Origin: Myxococcus flavus
GTDB taxonomy: Bacteria > Myxococcota > Myxococcia > Myxococcales > Myxococcaceae
NCBI RefSeq assembly: GCF_050038885.1
Contig: NZ_CP143624.1
Location: forward strand, 3,968,001 to 4,032,000
Length of the DNA: 64,000 nt
Direction of reading: 5' to 3'
This document shows positions 61,920-64,000 of the stretch, piece by piece; the first letter of the stretch is position 1; the number at the start of each line of letters is the position of its first letter. The notes beneath the pieces are model-generated. The model worked only from the letters and a program-made list of their open reading frames with translations, did not search any database and had not been told where the DNA came from. Position numbers and translations under genes: made by a program.

Positions 61920-62260
61920 GCGCGGGCGCGCGAAGGGTAGGAGGGGCTGGACGGGCGCGTCCGACCGGGGCGCCCGCGCCGCGGGTGAAGCGAACCCGCG
62001 CGGGAGGTGGAGCCACCTCGCGCCGGGGCCCGCAAAGCAACGGGGGATGCCCCGATGGACTCGGAGCATCCCCCGGATTTCGACCCATTATCGGGTTCGC
62101 CCTCCCCCTCTGGCGAGCGTGACCCCGGGTCCCCCTTCCACAGACGTCACCGCCCCCGCGGCGCCGTCTTCCTACCCGCCCCTGTTCGTGTGTCCGGAGG
62201 GCCTTGGACCCCTCCAGCGAAGCTGCGTGTAGAACGTTCCCCCTACCGCCTCTGGCCCCT
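61920..62260. other. Intergenic region without a gene (341 bp)
   Basis: Lies between the 3' ends of the lipoprotein gene (+) and the small hypothetical gene (-). Nothing coding is supported. It contains GC-rich dyads: GCGGGT ... ACCCGC at 61981-61999 and the 10-bp stem at 62041-62075. Confidence 0.7.
62041..62075. terminator. 10-bp perfect inverted repeat, probable bidirectional transcript end
   Basis: CGGGGGATGC (62041-62050) and GCATCCCCCG (62066-62075) pair perfectly around a 15-nt loop. It sits 122 bp after the stop of the lipoprotein gene and between converging genes. No T-tract follows, so it may act as a stabilising or rho-assisted end. Confidence 0.4.
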
Positions 62261-62698
62261 TCAGGTGGAGGTGGCCGGTGCCCCCAGCACCGTCACCTGG
62301 GAGAAGCGTGGCCGCTCCCGCACCTGTCCTGCTGTATCCCAGGGCACCGCGGGCCGTGAGAGCGCCCGCAGCCGTGCTTGCGTCTGGGCGCGTCCGAACG
62401 TCTGCGGGCGCATGGATGCCACCCGGGTGACGTCCTTCAGCGTGGTTTGGAGGGCCGCCATCACAGCGGATGTCGTCAGGACCGCCAGCTGCGCCCGCTT
62501 CGCCCCCGCGAAGCTGGCCAGCTCCGGAATGACGATGCCCTCCAGCGTCCCCCCCGTGGCTTCGAGCCACTCCCCCCGGGAAAAGCGCCCCGGCCGTTGT
62601 GCCGTGGCCCTGCTTCCCTTGTCGCCGTGCGACACTGCACCGAGCCTCGTGTTTCCCCCCGATGCCCCCCGACCCGGTCCATGCGCGACGTGCGACAT
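62261..62698 (-). CDS. Hypothetical protein
   Basis: 145 aa. ATG 62698 has GGGGGAAG just upstream at suitable distance. The first 40 residues are Gly/Arg-rich; residues 47-97 look structured (GGTLEGIVIPELASFAGAKR, AQLAVLTTSAVMAALQTTLK) with an alanine-rich helix. The rest is basic. Not recognised, no export signal or membrane segment. Coding support is moderate: codon GC bias is acceptable but the frame is short. Alternatives are a longer frame from 62911 lacking a ribosome site, or no gene at all. Confidence 0.4.
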   Translation of the reverse strand: MSHVAHGPGRGASGGNTRLGAVSHGDKGSRATAQRPGRFSRGEWLEATGGTLEGIVIPELASFAGAKRAQLAVLTTSAVMAALQTTLKDVTRVASMRPQTFGRAQTQARLRALSRPAVPWDTAGQVRERPRFSQVTVLGAPATST

Positions 62699-63029
62699 AC
62701 GTCTTCCCCCCCGTTCGGTTCGCCGCAGTGACTGGCGACAAAGGCATACTGGCTCAGACCCAGGACGGAGTTTTCCGCTTCCGCGCCAATTGCTTGCGCC
62801 AGCACGCCAGGATGCCTGGCGTCCTGCGCGGCGTGTTCGCGAGGCGAAATTTCCGCGTCTTCTCAGAGACCTGGAAGGTGGCGGGCGGGACGGAGAGCGG
62901 GCAGGCGCCACGGGTAGGGCGAGGCGGGGCTCGGCGATGTCAGGCCACCGCGATAGGGGAATGGCTCACACTGCGTCTCCAGGTTCCCTCCCTGGCGGGT
63001 GGTGTGGCGGGCGGGAGGGGTGAGGGCAC
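62699..63029. other. Intergenic region without a gene (331 bp)
   Basis: Divergent spacer between the small reverse gene and topB. No frame on either strand combines codon bias with a ribosome site. GGAGGGG near 63013-63019 is the topB ribosome site. No clear promoter boxes or repeats seen. Confidence 0.6.
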
Positions 63030-64000
63030 ATGAGGTGGGAAGACATGGGCGAGACGCCCCGGGACGACAGGCATGGAGGAAGGGACGGCGCGGCGGGCCG
63101 GTCCCCGGGCCGTCCGTCCTTGCTGGCCGTGCTGGCGGAGAAGCCCGCGGTGGCGCGCGACATCGCCCGGGTGCTGGGGGCGAGCGAGCGAGGTGACGGC
63201 TGGCTGCGTGGCAATGGCTATGTGGTGACGTGGGCCATCGGTCACCTGGTGGGGCTGGCCCAGCCGCATGAGATTCGCGCGGACTGGAAGAAGTGGAACC
63301 GCGCGCTCCTGCCCATGCTCCCGGCGGAGTGGCCGCTCGTCGTCTCCAAGGAGACGCGCAGCCAGTTCGAGGTGGTGAAGCAGGTGCTCAACGCGCCGGA
63401 GGTGTCCGCGGTGGTGTGCGCCACCGACGCGGGGCGCGAGGGTGAGCTCATCTTCCGTTACATCTACGACGCGTCGGGGTGCCGCAAGCCGGTGCGGCGG
63501 CTGTGGGTGTCGTCGCTGACGGAGCGGGCCATCCGGGAGGGCTTCCGTCAGCTCGCGGACGGAAGCGAGTACGACGCGCTGGCCGCCGCGGCCAAGGGGC
63601 GCAGCCGGGCGGACTGGCTGGTGGGGATGAACCTGTCGCGCCTGTACACGCTGGCGCACGGGGGCCATGGGGAGATGCTGAGCGTGGGGCGGGTGCAGAC
63701 ACCCACGCTGGCCATGGTGGTCGAGCGCGAGCTGGCCATCCGTGACTTCGTGCCGCGCGACTACCTGGAGGTCGTCGCCACCTTCGCGCCCCGGGCGAAG
63801 GGCGTGCCTCCGGACGCGCGGTACCAGGGGACATGGTTCCGTTCGGGGCCGGACGGAAAGCCGGTGGCGCCGCCGGGGTTCGAGGGCGTGCGCGAGGCCC
63901 GGCGGCTGGACGCGAACGGCGTGGAGGCGCAGGCCATCATCGACCGCGTTCGCGCTGGCCGGGCCGTCATCGAGTCGCTGGAGTCGGAGGAGAAGAAGAT
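63030..64000 (+). CDS. topB: DNA topoisomerase III (type IA), truncated by the window end
   Basis: 323 residues and two bases are present before the window ends with no stop. Type IA topoisomerase that relaxes and decatenates DNA. TOPRIM motifs: SLLAVLAEKPAVARDIARVL (catalytic Glu) and VVCATDAGREGELIFRYIYD (Asp-x-x-x-Glu). Domain 4 motif: DWLVGMNLSRLYTLAHGGHG, then SVGRVQTPTLAMVVERELAI. The catalytic Tyr lies further on, outside the window. A 30-residue low-complexity N-terminus precedes the TOPRIM; ATG 63030 has GGAGGGG about 10 nt upstream, and ATG 63045 is an alternative. Confidence 0.93.
   Translation, partial: MRWEDMGETPRDDRHGGRDGAAGRSPGRPSLLAVLAEKPAVARDIARVLGASERGDGWLRGNGYVVTWAIGHLVGLAQPHEIRADWKKWNRALLPMLPAEWPLVVSKETRSQFEVVKQVLNAPEVSAVVCATDAGREGELIFRYIYDASGCRKPVRRLWVSSLTERAIREGFRQLADGSEYDALAAAAKGRSRADWLVGMNLSRLYTLAHGGHGEMLSVGRVQTPTLAMVVERELAIRDFVPRDYLEVVATFAPRAKGVPPDARYQGTWFRSGPDGKPVAPPGFEGVREARRLDANGVEAQAIIDRVRAGRAVIESLESEEKK

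Noticed and set aside
62007..63033. Forward open frames of 338 and 144 aa
   Set aside because: No ribosome site, Arg/Pro-rich shadow composition, and one runs over the topB start.

Overview
The window is about 70% GC, with strong G/C bias at third codon positions and many long antisense shadow frames. Its gene content points to a fruiting myxobacterium of the Myxococcaceae (Myxococcus, Corallococcus or a close relative). The clearest markers are a complete RedC-RedD-RedE-RedF four-component signalling operon (7566-11608), an AgmX/PglI C-terminal-domain protein, an LA_2272-type surface repeat protein, an ADYC-domain protein, a Ser/Thr kinase fused to a STAND ATPase and a sulfatase-modifying domain, and about ten predicted lipoproteins. 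The genus call is inference; no rRNA or tRNA gene is present.

Layout. 1-5.8 kb: 3'-truncated myo-inositol-phosphate synthase, a structured intergenic stretch that may encode a small RNA, a PNPOx-like flavin protein, a hypothetical acidic protein, a Tat-exported aldo/keto reductase, and a surface repeat protein carrying recent 60-bp and 69-bp tandem repeats. 5.8-13.6 kb: zinc alcohol dehydrogenase, short HPF/RaiA, then the red operon (a 52-aa ORF, a thioredoxin-fold membrane-anchored protein, RedC, RedD, RedE, RedF) followed by an M24 peptidase. Most red starts overlap the previous stop, which suggests translational coupling. 13.6-21 kb: SnoaL-like lipoprotein, AgmX/PglI-tail protein, ferredoxin-like protein, a 19/38-bp repeat array, and a reverse-strand operon of two parvulin-type PPIases plus pdxA, comparable to the surA-pdxA order of enterobacteria.

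21-30 kb: small membrane and lipoprotein genes, CBS and GIY-YIG proteins, queE, a NudC-like Nudix hydrolase with one zinc ligand missing, gloA, a YfhO-type membrane protein with a small secreted partner, and a nitronate-monooxygenase-like protein. 30-39 kb: a TPR-PEGA-TonB-receptor fusion coupled to a GNAT acetyltransferase, a Uma2 nuclease-fold protein, and a 1549-aa SF1 helicase with a C-terminal PD-(D/E)XK/Vsr-like nuclease domain, preceded by a HIT protein.

39-50 kb: a carboxypeptidase-regulatory-like lipoprotein, a strong intrinsic terminator, a lower-GC beta-propeller lipoprotein that looks acquired, a stand-alone receiver, the kinase-STAND-FGE fusion and an ADYC-domain protein. 48.8-64 kb: an RND efflux adaptor/pump pair, a GH77 4-alpha-glucanotransferase, an AMIN-like lipoprotein, an aminotransferase, an ATP/ADP-translocase-like carrier, a Tat-lipoprotein epimerase, a large hypothetical lipoprotein, a weakly supported small reverse gene, and the 5' part of a topoisomerase III cut by the window end.

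The most interesting items are the candidate sRNA at 1.4 kb, the repeat arrays at 4.0, 16.5 and 38 kb, the helicase-nuclease, the two unusual fusion proteins, and the lower-GC lipoprotein with a palindromic promoter. No unmistakably new multi-gene system was found.
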